A stretch of 51,861 nt of DNA, taken from NCBI GenBank assembly GCA_036518215.1, contig DATDNP010000083.1:1-51861 (forward strand), written 5' to 3'. The notes under the pieces were generated by a model. That model saw only the letters and a program-made list of their open reading frames with translations. It ran no database searches and had not been told where the DNA came from. Below, piece after piece: positions 34,106-42,158 of the stretch. Every line of letters begins with the position of its first letter. Position 1 is the first letter of the stretch. The DNA is from CF-39 sp036518215. Lineage in GTDB: Bacteria; Chloroflexota; Limnocylindria; P2-11E. The translations under genes and the position numbers were made by a program.

Positions 34106-34110
34106 ATCGT
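34083..34110 (+). promoter_or_regulatory. Sigma70 promoter for membrane protein gene at 34175
   Basis: A perfect -35 TTGACA (34083-34088), 16-nt spacer and TATCGT (34105-34110). Expected start near 34117, giving about 58 nt of leader with AAGGAGA before ATG 34175. The first TetR-type operator lies inside the spacer and -10. Confidence 0.7.
34094..34108. promoter_or_regulatory. Candidate TetR operator O1
   Basis: GATACG-TTT-CATATC, an imperfect 6+3+6 palindrome covering the tetR start codon on one strand and the promoter spacer/-10 on the other. Shares its pattern with O2. Confidence 0.6.
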
Positions 34111-34111
34111 C

Positions 34112-34117
34112 ATTATA
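34112..34117 (-). promoter_or_regulatory. -10 box of tetR promoter
   Basis: Perfect TATAAT on the minus strand, 6 nt before ATG 34105. No good -35 is visible at 16-18 nt, and part of the box lies within operator O2. Confidence 0.65.
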
Positions 34118-34128
34118 CGGACCATATC
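34114..34128. promoter_or_regulatory. Candidate TetR operator O2
   Basis: TATACG-GAC-CATATC, matching O1 at 11 of 12 arm positions. Its centre (34121) is exactly 20 bp from the O1 centre (34101), about two helical turns, so two dimers could bind the same DNA face. Confidence 0.6.
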
Positions 34129-34174
34129 AAGGCGACCCGGGACGCGCTGATGGTCCGATGAAAAGGAGACCTCC

Positions 34175-34897
34175 ATGTCCGACGCTCGCCGCGTCGCCGG
34201 CATCGCCGGCGTCGTTCTCGCCATCATGATGGCTGTCGCGTTCGTGCTCGACTTCGTGCTCATCGCGACCACCGGCGGCCCGCCGCAGATCTACCCCGAG
34301 ACGATCTCGGTCGACCTCGTTCGTGTTCGCGCGAGCGCGATCTGGCCGCTTGAGACGTGGCTCTACAGCCTCCAGGTGATCCCGTTCACGCTGTTCATCC
34401 TCGGCGTCCGCAACGCGCTGCGCGCCGCGGGCCGCGAGGCCGCTGCCGATACGACCACCCTTGCGGGACTGCTCTTCATCGCCGCCCACACGCTCCACAA
34501 CCTCGCGATCCTCACGGTCGTCCAGTACATCGCGCCCGTCTATGCGCCGGACGCGCCGAACGCAGCCGCGCTCGAGGCGGCGACGCGCGCGCTCATCGGA
34601 CTCGCATCCGCGACGTTCCTCCCCGGTGGCGGCGTCGGCAGCGCGCTCCTCGTCATCTCGCTCGTCGCGTTCGCGATGGGCGCGCGCGGGACCGGCGTGT
34701 TCCCAGCGTGGAGCACGCGCTTCGCATGGGCCGGGGCCGTGCTCCTGGCCGTCGCGTATCTCCAGTACGTCATCGCCCCCGCGTTCTTCATCGCGCTCTT
34801 CGGGTATCTCGCGTTCATCGGTTGGGTCGCCGTGCTCAGTGCCTCGTTCATGCGGAGCGAGCAGCGCCGCGGCGTCTTCGTGCCGCAGCCCGCGTGA
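34175..34897 (+). CDS. Hypothetical integral membrane protein under TetR control
   Basis: 240 residues with about six hydrophobic helices, for example GIAGVVLAIMMAVAFVLDF, VIPFTLFILGV and FAWAGAVLLAVAYLQYVIA. Two histidines and an asparagine in FIAAHTLHNLAIL are buried. I do not recognise a characterised family; general layout resembles DUF4386-like proteins. ATG 34175 has AAGGAGA upstream. It is divergent from tetR and its promoter is covered by operator O1, so it is a probable target of that regulator. A permease or sensor role is possible but not supported by motifs. Confidence 0.8.
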   Translation: MSDARRVAGIAGVVLAIMMAVAFVLDFVLIATTGGPPQIYPETISVDLVRVRASAIWPLETWLYSLQVIPFTLFILGVRNALRAAGREAAADTTTLAGLLFIAAHTLHNLAILTVVQYIAPVYAPDAPNAAALEAATRALIGLASATFLPGGGVGSALLVISLVAFAMGARGTGVFPAWSTRFAWAGAVLLAVAYLQYVIAPAFFIALFGYLAFIGWVAVLSASFMRSEQRRGVFVPQPA

Positions 34898-34967
34898 TCT
34901 CGTGCCGGCCGCGCGCCGCTCGATGCGGTGCGCGGCCGGTACCGCATCGGTGCGGCAGTATTGCGTC

Positions 34968-35927
34968 GTGCTCCCGTCGAACGACACCATCCACCCGAAG
35001 CCGCTCACGCACATCGATGCGAAGCGGTGGCTCGATCTCGATGTTCCCGGTCTCGAGGTCGGCGTCGCCGAGTACACCGAGGGTCCGACGGGCTGCACCG
35101 TGTTCCACTTCCCCGAGGTCGCCTCGATGCACATCGATGTGCGCGGCGGCTCGCCGGGCATCAACGGCGAGCATCTGACCGTGACGAATGCCATCTGCTT
35201 CGCCGGCGGCTCGCTCTACGGTCTCGAAGCGTCCACCGGTGTCGCCGCGGAGCTCTTCGCGAAGCGCGGCTACTCGACGAAGTGGATGGACATCGCGCTC
35301 GTCGCCGGCGCCATCATCTTCGACTACGGCGTCCGCGAGAACGCCATCTATCCCGACAAAGAGCTCGGCCGCGCCGCCGTCCGCGCGCTCCGCCACGACC
35401 GCTTTCCGCTGGGCCCGCACGGCGCCGGATCGTCGGCGACCGCGGGGCATGGCAAGACGGCGGAGCTCGCGGGTCAGGGTGGTGCCGCGCGCGCCGTAGG
35501 TCCGACGCATGTGGCGGTCTTCACCGTCGTGAACGCGTACGGCGCGATCGTCGATCGCGGCGGAAACGTCGTCCGCGGCAATCGCGATGCGAAGAGCGGC
35601 GAGCGTCGGCGCGCTGAGCGGATGGTCGAGGAGACCGGCGCGTATGACCCGGTCGCCGGACGCGCTCGCGGCGTGACGCAGAACACGAACCTCACGCTTG
35701 TCGTGACCGATCAGCGGCTCGATCCGCTGCAGCTGCGCTCCGTCGCGCGTCAGACGCATTCATCGATGGCGCGCGCGATCCAACCGTTCAACACGCGATG
35801 GGATGGCGACATCCTCTTCGCCGTCTCGACCCAGCGCGTGGATAATGCCGCGCTCGATGAGGTCAGCCTCGCGGTCGTCGCATCGGAACTGGCGTGGGAT
35901 GCGGTCCTCGCGTGCTTCGATCCATAG
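34968..35927 (+). CDS. P1 family peptidase (DmpA-like, self-processing aminopeptidase)
   Basis: 319 residues of the P1 (DmpA/BapA) N-terminal-nucleophile hydrolase family: GCTVFHFPEVASMHIDVRGG, GEHLTVTNAICFAGGSLYGLEAS, AGAIIFDYG and the later NTNLTLVVTDQRLDPLQL. By analogy with DmpA (GSIIVVVATD) the threonine or asparagine of NTNLTLVVTD would sit at the self-cleavage site that splits the precursor into two chains; members release N-terminal D- or beta-amino acids. The GTG at 34968 was chosen from family-like N-terminus and a weak CAGTAT box 6 nt upstream; an ATG at 34924 in the same frame is the alternative. Confidence 0.85.
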   Translation: MLPSNDTIHPKPLTHIDAKRWLDLDVPGLEVGVAEYTEGPTGCTVFHFPEVASMHIDVRGGSPGINGEHLTVTNAICFAGGSLYGLEASTGVAAELFAKRGYSTKWMDIALVAGAIIFDYGVRENAIYPDKELGRAAVRALRHDRFPLGPHGAGSSATAGHGKTAELAGQGGAARAVGPTHVAVFTVVNAYGAIVDRGGNVVRGNRDAKSGERRRAERMVEETGAYDPVAGRARGVTQNTNLTLVVTDQRLDPLQLRSVARQTHSSMARAIQPFNTRWDGDILFAVSTQRVDNAALDEVSLAVVASELAWDAVLACFDP

Positions 35928-35997
35928 GCCCGCTCGGCTGCTGCGCGGCGCCGCCGCACACCGGAGGATGACCTTCCGCGCCGCGTAGAGGGACGCA

Positions 35998-37818
35998 ATG
36001 GCCGTCGTCGCCGGGCCATCGGCGAGCGACGATCGTGCCATGCGAAGGATCATCGCCGCGACGATCCTCGCGATCGTCGCGCTCATCGCGACGAGCGGCT
36101 CGAACGGGACGGCGTCACCGGAGCAGGCGGCTGGCGATGCCGCCGTGTTCGGCCCCATCGGCCTTCCGTCGATGGCACCGGGCGCCACGGTCTACGTGCA
36201 GATGCGCGTGACGAATGCCGGATCGACGACATGGTCGAGCCCCGCGATCGCGCTCGCGTATCACTGGTACACCACATCCGGCGCGCTCGTCGTGTGGGAC
36301 GGACAACGGACCGCGCTCGGCACCGTCGACCCCGGCGCCTTCGTGTGGGTGGGCGCGCGCGTGGTCGTTCCGTCGACGCCGCGCGACTACATCCTCGCGT
36401 TCGAGGTCGTCCGCGAGGGCGTGTCATGGTTCGGGAATGCGGTGACGATGCCGGCACGCGTCGAGGGCGAGACGTATCGCGCGCTCTACACGGTCGGTGC
36501 CGGCGCGAGCGTGCCGGTCGGCGACTACGTCGAGATCCCCGTCAGCGTGACGAACGCCGGGACCGCGACATGGCACGCGACCGGCGCGGGTCTCGTCGCG
36601 CTCGCGTACCACGTGTACGACGCGTACGGGCAGCTCGTCGCGTGGGACGGAGAGCGCACGCGCCTCGTGACGGACGTCGCGCCGGGCGAGACGCGTGTTC
36701 TGAACATGCGGGTGAGCGCGCTACCCGGCGCGGGCGACTACACGATCCGCGTCGATCTGGTGCACGAGGGCTTCGCGTGGTTCTCGACGCTCGGCTCGCC
36801 GCTCGTCGACACGAAGGTGCGCGTGTGGGGTGGCTTCGGCGCGGTCGAGGCGCCCGACGTCATGTGGGCGGGCGCGTATGGCACCGCGAACGTGAGCGTC
36901 ACGAACACGACGCGATCGACGTGGCGCGCCGGCGGGACGAACCCGGTGCGGCTCTCGTACCACGTCTATCGCTCCAGCGACGGCCTGCTCGTGTGGGACG
37001 GCGAGCGAACGTCGCTTCCGTTCGACATCGCACCGGGCGCGACGGTCTATCTCAAGGCGTATCTCCGCGCTCCGGCGACGCCCGGCGACTACGTCTACGC
37101 GTGGGATCTCGTGGAAGAGGGCGTGTCATGGCTCTCGTCCCGCGGCGTCGCCGCAGTGAGCGATCTCGTCACCGCGCGGGCGCTGCCGGCATCGCTCATC
37201 GCGACCGAGTGGTCGCGCATCCCGACGACCGACCGCGTCGTCGCGCTCACCTTCGACTGCGGCGCCAACGCCGACGGCGCGCAGAAGATCCTCGACGCGC
37301 TCGCGCAGAAGAACGTGCCGGCCACGTTCTTCCTTACCGGCAACTTCGTCCGGAGCTTCTGGAACGCGTCGCTCGCGATCGCCGACCGCTATCCGGTCGG
37401 GGACCACACCATGACGCATCCCGATCTGCGCACGCTGACCGATGCCGACGTCGCGAACGAGATCCACACCGGCGAGCTCGAGCTCTTCCAGCTGCCCGGC
37501 GATCCGCACCCGCTGTTCCGCTTCCCGTATGGCGGGAGCGATGCGCGCACCATCGCGATCGCGAACGCGTACGGGTACGGCGGCATCCGCTGGACGGTCG
37601 ACACGCTCGGCTGGGAGGGCACCTCGGGCGGACAGTCCGTCGCGACCGTAACGAGCCGCGTGCTCGCCTCGCTCCAGCCCGGCGAGATCGTCCTCATGCA
37701 CGTCGGATCGAATCCCGATGACCGATCGACGCTCGACGCTGACGCGCTCGCCGGCGTCATCGATCAGATCCGCGCTCAGGGCTACACGTTCACGACGCTC
37801 ACCGACTACGTCCCGTAG
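35998..37818 (+). CDS. Secreted polysaccharide deacetylase with three N-terminal beta repeats
   Basis: 606 residues. A signal or anchor helix at about 17-33 (IIAATILAIVALIATSG) is followed by three tandem repeats of roughly 110 residues, each with a YHxY...VWDGxRT core and a closing Y-x-VxEGxSWF element (about 60-160, 165-275, 280-385). The C-terminal NodB domain has VALTFDCGANADG, GDHTMTHPDL (HxxxH zinc site), FRFPYGGSDARTI and IVLMHVG. In standard NodB proteins the first motif is TFDDG; here the second, metal-binding aspartate is cysteine. Such enzymes deacetylate peptidoglycan, chitin or exopolysaccharide outside the cell; the repeats probably bind substrate or envelope. GAGGGA precedes ATG 35998; ATG 36040 is an alternative. 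Confidence 0.88.
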   Translation: MAVVAGPSASDDRAMRRIIAATILAIVALIATSGSNGTASPEQAAGDAAVFGPIGLPSMAPGATVYVQMRVTNAGSTTWSSPAIALAYHWYTTSGALVVWDGQRTALGTVDPGAFVWVGARVVVPSTPRDYILAFEVVREGVSWFGNAVTMPARVEGETYRALYTVGAGASVPVGDYVEIPVSVTNAGTATWHATGAGLVALAYHVYDAYGQLVAWDGERTRLVTDVAPGETRVLNMRVSALPGAGDYTIRVDLVHEGFAWFSTLGSPLVDTKVRVWGGFGAVEAPDVMWAGAYGTANVSVTNTTRSTWRAGGTNPVRLSYHVYRSSDGLLVWDGERTSLPFDIAPGATVYLKAYLRAPATPGDYVYAWDLVEEGVSWLSSRGVAAVSDLVTARALPASLIATEWSRIPTTDRVVALTFDCGANADGAQKILDALAQKNVPATFFLTGNFVRSFWNASLAIADRYPVGDHTMTHPDLRTLTDADVANEIHTGELELFQLPGDPHPLFRFPYGGSDARTIAIANAYGYGGIRWTVDTLGWEGTSGGQSVATVTSRVLASLQPGEIVLMHVGSNPDDRSTLDADALAGVIDQIRAQGYTFTTLTDYVP

Positions 37819-37926
37819 CGCGCGCGAGTGCCATCGGCATGGCGCGGTGTGCTCGTCTCGCTCGTCTAACGGGCACGCCCGCCCGCTCATCACTCGCAGG
37901 CTCGCTGCGTGGTAGTCGGAGAACGT

Positions 37927-37956
37927 CGAGAGCCCCGAGCGAACTCGGGGCTCTCG
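37927..37956. terminator. Bidirectional hairpin terminator between deacetylase and citrate synthase genes
   Basis: A perfect 13-bp stem (37927-37939 with 37944-37956) closes a CGAA loop between two convergent genes. It has no long T-run on either side, but position and stability fit a shared terminator. The rest of 37819-37979 holds short GC-rich inverted segments (e.g. GGGCACGCCCGCCCG) and no gene. Confidence 0.75.
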
Positions 37957-37979
37957 TTCGATGACGGTGTGCGGGCGCG

Positions 37980-39146
37980 TCAGCGCTCGGCGATCGGGAT
38001 GAACTTCTTGCCCATCGGTCCCGTGTACTCGGACTCGGGGCGGATGAGCCGGTTGTCGGCGTGCTGCTCCATGATGTGCGCGCACCAGCCGCTGATGCGG
38101 CCCACCGAGAAGAGCGAGGTGCCGAGGTCCGCGGGGATCCCGAGGAACGTGTACGTCGTCGCGGCGAAGAAGTCGACGTTCACGATGTTCACCTTCGCGG
38201 CCGCGGCGGGCGACATCTTCGGGCGGCGCTCGGCGATCGCCTGCACGAGCTTCTCCTGGATGTCGTAGTACTTCGGGCCCTTCCAGTCCTTCTGCAGCTC
38301 GCCGGCGAACTTGCGGAGGAACTTCGCCCGCGGGTCCTCGGTCTTGTACACGCGGTGACCGAAGCCCGAGAACTTGTACTTGCGCTCGATGGCCTTGTCG
38401 ACCCATGCGTCGACGTGCTCGGGCGAGCCGATCTCGTCGAGCATCTTCATCGTCCCGTCGGTGGCACCGCCGTGGAGCGGACCCTTGAGCGCGCCGAACG
38501 CGGCGGTGACGCTCGCGTGCATGTCCGCCTCGGTGGCCGCGACGATGCGGGCCGTGAAGGTCGAGGCGTTGAGACCGTGCTCCGCCTGGAGGATGAAGCA
38601 TGTGTTCAGGATCTCGGCGGCGCGCGGGTGGGCCTCGTCGATGCCGGCCATGCGCGCGAAGTTCGCGGCGTGGCCGAGGGCTGGGTCGGGCGGAACGGGC
38701 TGCTCGCCCTTGCGCCGGCGGATGTATGTCGCGAGGATCGTCGGGAGCTTCGCGGTGAGCCGGATCGACTTGCGGTACTCGGCCTCGCGCGAGTTGTCCC
38801 CCTCGGCGGGGTCCTCGACCGCCGCGGCGGACACGACCGTGCGGAGCACGTCCATCGCCGTGCCCGATTCGGACATCTCGAGGAGGATCTGGCGGAGGAA
38901 CGGCGACAGTGCGCGGTGCTTCGTCAGCTCTGCCTTGAAGTCCCGGAGCTGCTCCTTGTTCGGAAGATCGCCATTGAGCAGGAGATAGGCGACCTCCTCG
39001 TATTCGGCCTTCGTGGCGAGCTCCTCGATCGGGTATCCGCGGTAGACGAGGAGGTTGTCCTCGACCTTGCAGATGGCGGTCGAGGCGGCCACGACGCCTT
39101 CGAGACCGCGTGGGGATGCGGCAGGCGCCGCTTTTTCAGTAGTCAT
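37980..39146 (-). CDS. gltA: Citrate synthase
   Basis: 388 residues, the size of the short dimeric Gram-positive/archaeal type. Catalytic residues are visible: the first histidine in LKGPLHGGATDG, the second in FSGFGHRVYKTEDPR and the aspartate in VNIVNVDFFAATTY. NLLVYRGYPIEELA marks the N-terminus. It condenses acetyl-CoA and oxaloacetate; 2-methylcitrate synthase is a less likely alternative because no prp genes are nearby. The ATG 39146 has no Shine-Dalgarno; TATGCC about 12 nt upstream on the minus strand may be a -10. Single gene, terminated by the hairpin at 37927. Confidence 0.95.
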   Translation of the reverse strand: MTTEKAAPAASPRGLEGVVAASTAICKVEDNLLVYRGYPIEELATKAEYEEVAYLLLNGDLPNKEQLRDFKAELTKHRALSPFLRQILLEMSESGTAMDVLRTVVSAAAVEDPAEGDNSREAEYRKSIRLTAKLPTILATYIRRRKGEQPVPPDPALGHAANFARMAGIDEAHPRAAEILNTCFILQAEHGLNASTFTARIVAATEADMHASVTAAFGALKGPLHGGATDGTMKMLDEIGSPEHVDAWVDKAIERKYKFSGFGHRVYKTEDPRAKFLRKFAGELQKDWKGPKYYDIQEKLVQAIAERRPKMSPAAAAKVNIVNVDFFAATTYTFLGIPADLGTSLFSVGRISGWCAHIMEQHADNRLIRPESEYTGPMGKKFIPIAER

Positions 39147-39201
39147 GTGGCCGAGTGTGGCATAGCGGTGTCACCCGGCTGCTAGTGCCCTTACGACCCT
39201 C

Positions 39202-39230
39202 TTGCGCGGGTCATTCGGCGAGCGTACAGT
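39202..39230 (+). promoter_or_regulatory. Sigma70 promoter for Ig-like surface protein operon
   Basis: TTGCGC (39202-39207), an ideal 17-nt spacer and TACAGT (39225-39230). Expected start about 39237, giving a leader of about 190 nt before the coding region. Confidence 0.6.
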
Positions 39231-39236
39231 CCCGCG

Positions 39237-39430
39237 AACACGGTCACTCGCTGCTAAACACTTCAGGGAGGACGAAACAAAGGACCGGCCCCGCGCGTTA
39301 CATGCGCGGGGGTGCCTTTCTCAACGAAAGCCCCTCATCCCACCCACCAGCGGAGGGCGGCGGCCGAAGGGCCGGCGCCCTTTCGCTTTCTAGCGCCGTT
39401 TCGTTCGCTATCTTGCGCGTTGAGAGGGAA
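39237..39430 (+). ncRNA. Structured 5' leader of unknown class
   Basis: Non-coding leader with strong folds: CCCCGCGC pairs with GCGCGGGG (39289-39311, 7-nt loop), enclosed by AAAGG/CCTTT (39279-39283 with 39315-39319). A second hairpin AAGGGC-CGGC-GCCCTT (39367-39382) is followed by a T-rich TCGCTTTCT and could be an attenuator. GAGAGGGA precedes the GTG start. It does not match the SAM, TPP, FMN, cobalamin, c-di-GMP or c-di-AMP riboswitch patterns I know. Confidence 0.4.
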
Positions 39431-40513
39431 GTGAAGGTTATCCCGGCGGCGCGCGAGCGCCGCGCTCCCGTTTCGCGAGAGCGCTACCGCGCCGTCGCGC
39501 GGCAGAGCGGGCTGGCGGCGCGCCTGCGACGGCGGCCGCAGCTCGAGCTGGCGATCCTCGCCTTGGCGGCGCTCTTCATGGTCGCCGTTGCCCCGCGGCT
39601 CACCGACGTCGTTGTCTCGGGGCTCGCCTCGCTCGGCACGAGCCTCACGCAGCTCGGGTCGTCGGACCAGGGGAACCGCTCGATCGATCTCCCGAGCGGC
39701 GGCGGCACGGTGACCGCGGCGCCGGTCGCGGCGGGACTTCCGGACTTCACGAACCAGTCCGCGCTCACCGTGAACGGCCAGGTGCCCGAGTTCGCGCTCG
39801 CGGCCGGCCGCACGGTCGACGTATCGCTGAACGGCACGTCGGTCGGGACGCTCACGCCGGACCCGAGCGGCGCGTTCTCCACCACGCTCACGCTCCGCGA
39901 TGGATCGAACGCCATCGTGCTCACGCTCCGCTCGGGTACCGACACGGTGGCGTCGTCCTCATACGTCGTCGTGCTCGACCGCCAGCCGCCGACGCTCACG
40001 GTGACGAAGCCGGCCGCCGGCGCGACGATCGACGGCCCGGACGTCACTGTCGAGGGAAAGGCGGACGTCGGCACGACGGTGACGGTGAACGACCGCACGG
40101 TGCTCTCCGCGCAGGACGGGACGTTCACGACGACGTTCAGCGCGACGGCCGGCCCGCAGACGATCACGATCGTCGGGACCGATCGCGCCGGCAACAAGAC
40201 GACCACGAAGATCGACGTCACCGTCCGCGACGCGGCCGCGTCGGCGCTCCTCGTGACCGTCGTCCTCGATCCGGCGACGGTCGCGCCCGGCGCGCAGACG
40301 ATCGCGACGGTGCGCGTCACCGCGAACGGGACGCCGAGGGTCGCTCAGCTCGTCACGCTCCTCGTCGGTCTCTACACGGTCGGCTCGTTCCGTACCGACG
40401 CGAACGGCGTCGCGCGGATCGGCTTCGCCGCGCCGCCGAACGTCGGCGATGCCGTCGTCCTCGTGCTGACGGACGGCGCGAGCGGTCGGGCGACGCTCAC
40501 CGTCGCCAAATGA
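39431..40513 (+). CDS. Membrane-anchored surface protein with Ig-like domains
   Basis: 360 residues. A basic cytoplasmic N-terminus (about 35 residues, rich in Arg) is followed by one transmembrane helix LAILALAALFMVAVAP and an extracellular part. That part contains two Ig-like/Big_9 beta domains (ALTVNGQVPEFALAAGRTV..., PPTLTVTKPAAGATIDGPDV... ending in IVGTDRAGNKTTTKIDVTV) and a final beta domain (LVTVVLDPATVAPGAQTIAT...). Threonine-rich strands are typical of surface or adhesion proteins. The GTG start has GAGAGGGA upstream. The long structured leader suggests post-transcriptional control. Function unknown. Confidence 0.8.
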   Translation: MKVIPAARERRAPVSRERYRAVARQSGLAARLRRRPQLELAILALAALFMVAVAPRLTDVVVSGLASLGTSLTQLGSSDQGNRSIDLPSGGGTVTAAPVAAGLPDFTNQSALTVNGQVPEFALAAGRTVDVSLNGTSVGTLTPDPSGAFSTTLTLRDGSNAIVLTLRSGTDTVASSSYVVVLDRQPPTLTVTKPAAGATIDGPDVTVEGKADVGTTVTVNDRTVLSAQDGTFTTTFSATAGPQTITIVGTDRAGNKTTTKIDVTVRDAAASALLVTVVLDPATVAPGAQTIATVRVTANGTPRVAQLVTLLVGLYTVGSFRTDANGVARIGFAAPPNVGDAVVLVLTDGASGRATLTVAK

Positions 40514-40529
40514 CCTAGCGTCTGCGTCC

Positions 40530-42158
40530 GTGACGCAGGCCGATCTCGTCCTCTTCTCGATCCTCGGCGGCACGGCCCTGCTCCTCTACGGCGTCCGTCT
40601 CGTCGGCGAGGGTCTGCAGCGCGCCGCCGGCACGCGCCTCCGGCACGTCCTCTCGACGCTCACGGGAAACCGCTTCAAGGCGCTGCTCGTCGGCGCGGGC
40701 GTGACGGCCGTCCTGCAGTCGTCGTCCGCGACGACGGTGATGCTCGTCGGATTCGCGTCGGCCGGGCTCCTCTCGCTGCGACAGACGATCGGCGTCATCC
40801 TCGGTGCGGACGTCGGCACGACGGTCACCGTCCAGCTCCTCGCGTTCGACCTGCTCTCGCTCTCGCCCCTCGTCGTCTTCAGCGGGTGGCTCCTGTGGGC
40901 GACGACGAAGGGGACGCCGAAGTACGTCGGTCAGGCGATCCTCGGGTTCGGATTCCTCTTCCTCGGCATGAAGCTCGTCGCCGACGGCACGGCGCCGCTC
41001 GAGCAGAGCGCGCTCTTCCGCGATCTCCTCGCCGCGCTCACCAACCAGCCGCTCATCCTGCTCATCATCGCGGCCGCGTTCTGCGGCCTCGTCCGCTCGA
41101 GCGCCGCGACGATCGGACTCGCGCTGTCGCTCGCCGCGGCCGGCATCCTGCCCCTCGCGGGCGCCATTCCGATCATCTTCGGCGCGAACATCGGCACCGC
41201 CGTGACGGCGCTCCTCGCGGCCATCGGACAGAACGCCGAGGCGCGACGGGTCGCCGCCGCGCACGCCGTCTTCAAGGTCATCGGTGTCGCGCTGTTCTAT
41301 CCGTTCATGGCGCCGTTCGCCGATCTCGTATCGCGGACCGCGCCGGACGTGCAGCGCCAGATCGCGAACGCGCACAGCATCTTCAACATCATCGTCGCCG
41401 CGGTCTTCCTGCCCACGAGCGCCGTTGCCGCCGAGTTCTTCACGCGCCTGATCCCCGAGCGCGAAGGCCCGTCCACCGGCGCGATGTACCTGAATCCGCA
41501 GACGCTCGACACGCCCGCCGTCGCGCTCGGCCAGGCGCTGCGCGAGACGCTGCGCATGGGCGACGTCGTCGTCGGGTCGCTGCGCGACACGCTCGTCGTG
41601 CTCGAGCGTAACGACGAGAACCTGCTGCGGCAGCTGGTCGCTCGCGACGACCTCATCGATCGCCTCGAGGAGGACATCAAGACGTTCCTCATCGGTCTCT
41701 CGGTGCAGTCGCTCACCGAGGAACAGGCGGAGCGCGAGACGGCGCTCATCTTCGTCATCGCGAACCTCGAGGAGATCGGCGATGTCATCGAGAAGAACCT
41801 CCTCGAGCTTGCCCAGAAGAAGATCGATGGCGGGCATGTGTTCAGCGCGCAGGGCTGGGCCGAGATCACCGACGTGCACACGAAGGTCGTCGAGAACCTC
41901 GAGCTCGCGATGTCCGCGCTCGCGGCGCAGGACCGCCTCATCGCCGAGAAGGTCATCCGCCACAAGACGCGGATCAACGAGATGGAGCGCGAGTACCGGC
42001 AGACGCACATCGACCGGCTGCACTCGGGCCTCCGCGAATCGATCGACACCTCGAGCATCCACCTCGACCTGCTCGCGAACCTGAAGCGCGCGAACTCGCT
42101 CGCAGCCGGTATCGCGTACGCGGTGCTCGGGCGGCACGCGGTCAATGGGGAAAGCTAG
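40530..42158 (+). CDS. Na+/phosphate cotransporter family protein with PhoU-like domain
   Basis: 542 residues: a transmembrane part with the duplicated NptA motif (GVTAVLQSSSATTVMLVGF and the second LVRSSAATIGLALSLAAAG), QSSS being the family's Na/Pi signature, followed by a cytoplasmic helical PhoU-like domain from about residue 320. It probably moves phosphate with sodium, with PhoU controlling flux. Start is GTG 40530, 16 nt after the preceding stop. It overlaps the next gene by 14 nt. No other phosphate genes are in the window. Confidence 0.92.
   Translation: MTQADLVLFSILGGTALLLYGVRLVGEGLQRAAGTRLRHVLSTLTGNRFKALLVGAGVTAVLQSSSATTVMLVGFASAGLLSLRQTIGVILGADVGTTVTVQLLAFDLLSLSPLVVFSGWLLWATTKGTPKYVGQAILGFGFLFLGMKLVADGTAPLEQSALFRDLLAALTNQPLILLIIAAAFCGLVRSSAATIGLALSLAAAGILPLAGAIPIIFGANIGTAVTALLAAIGQNAEARRVAAAHAVFKVIGVALFYPFMAPFADLVSRTAPDVQRQIANAHSIFNIIVAAVFLPTSAVAAEFFTRLIPEREGPSTGAMYLNPQTLDTPAVALGQALRETLRMGDVVVGSLRDTLVVLERNDENLLRQLVARDDLIDRLEEDIKTFLIGLSVQSLTEEQAERETALIFVIANLEEIGDVIEKNLLELAQKKIDGGHVFSAQGWAEITDVHTKVVENLELAMSALAAQDRLIAEKVIRHKTRINEMEREYRQTHIDRLHSGLRESIDTSSIHLDLLANLKRANSLAAGIAYAVLGRHAVNGES

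Noticed and set aside
37819..37926. tRNA or small repeat gene after the polysaccharide deacetylase
   Set aside because: No cloverleaf, no GGTTCRA T-loop; only short GC-rich inverted segments next to the terminator.
39237..39430. c-di-AMP (ydaO), c-di-GMP, TPP or cobalamin riboswitch before the surface protein
   Set aside because: None of the conserved core strings of these classes (such as GGGGGACCCA plus GGGGTGAAT for ydaO) is present; recorded only as an unassigned leader.
40515..42137. 540-codon open frame antisense to the Na/Pi cotransporter
   Set aside because: Extremely charged, repetitive composition (Glu/Arg/Asp) without motifs; the plus frame contains the NptA signatures and PhoU-like domain.
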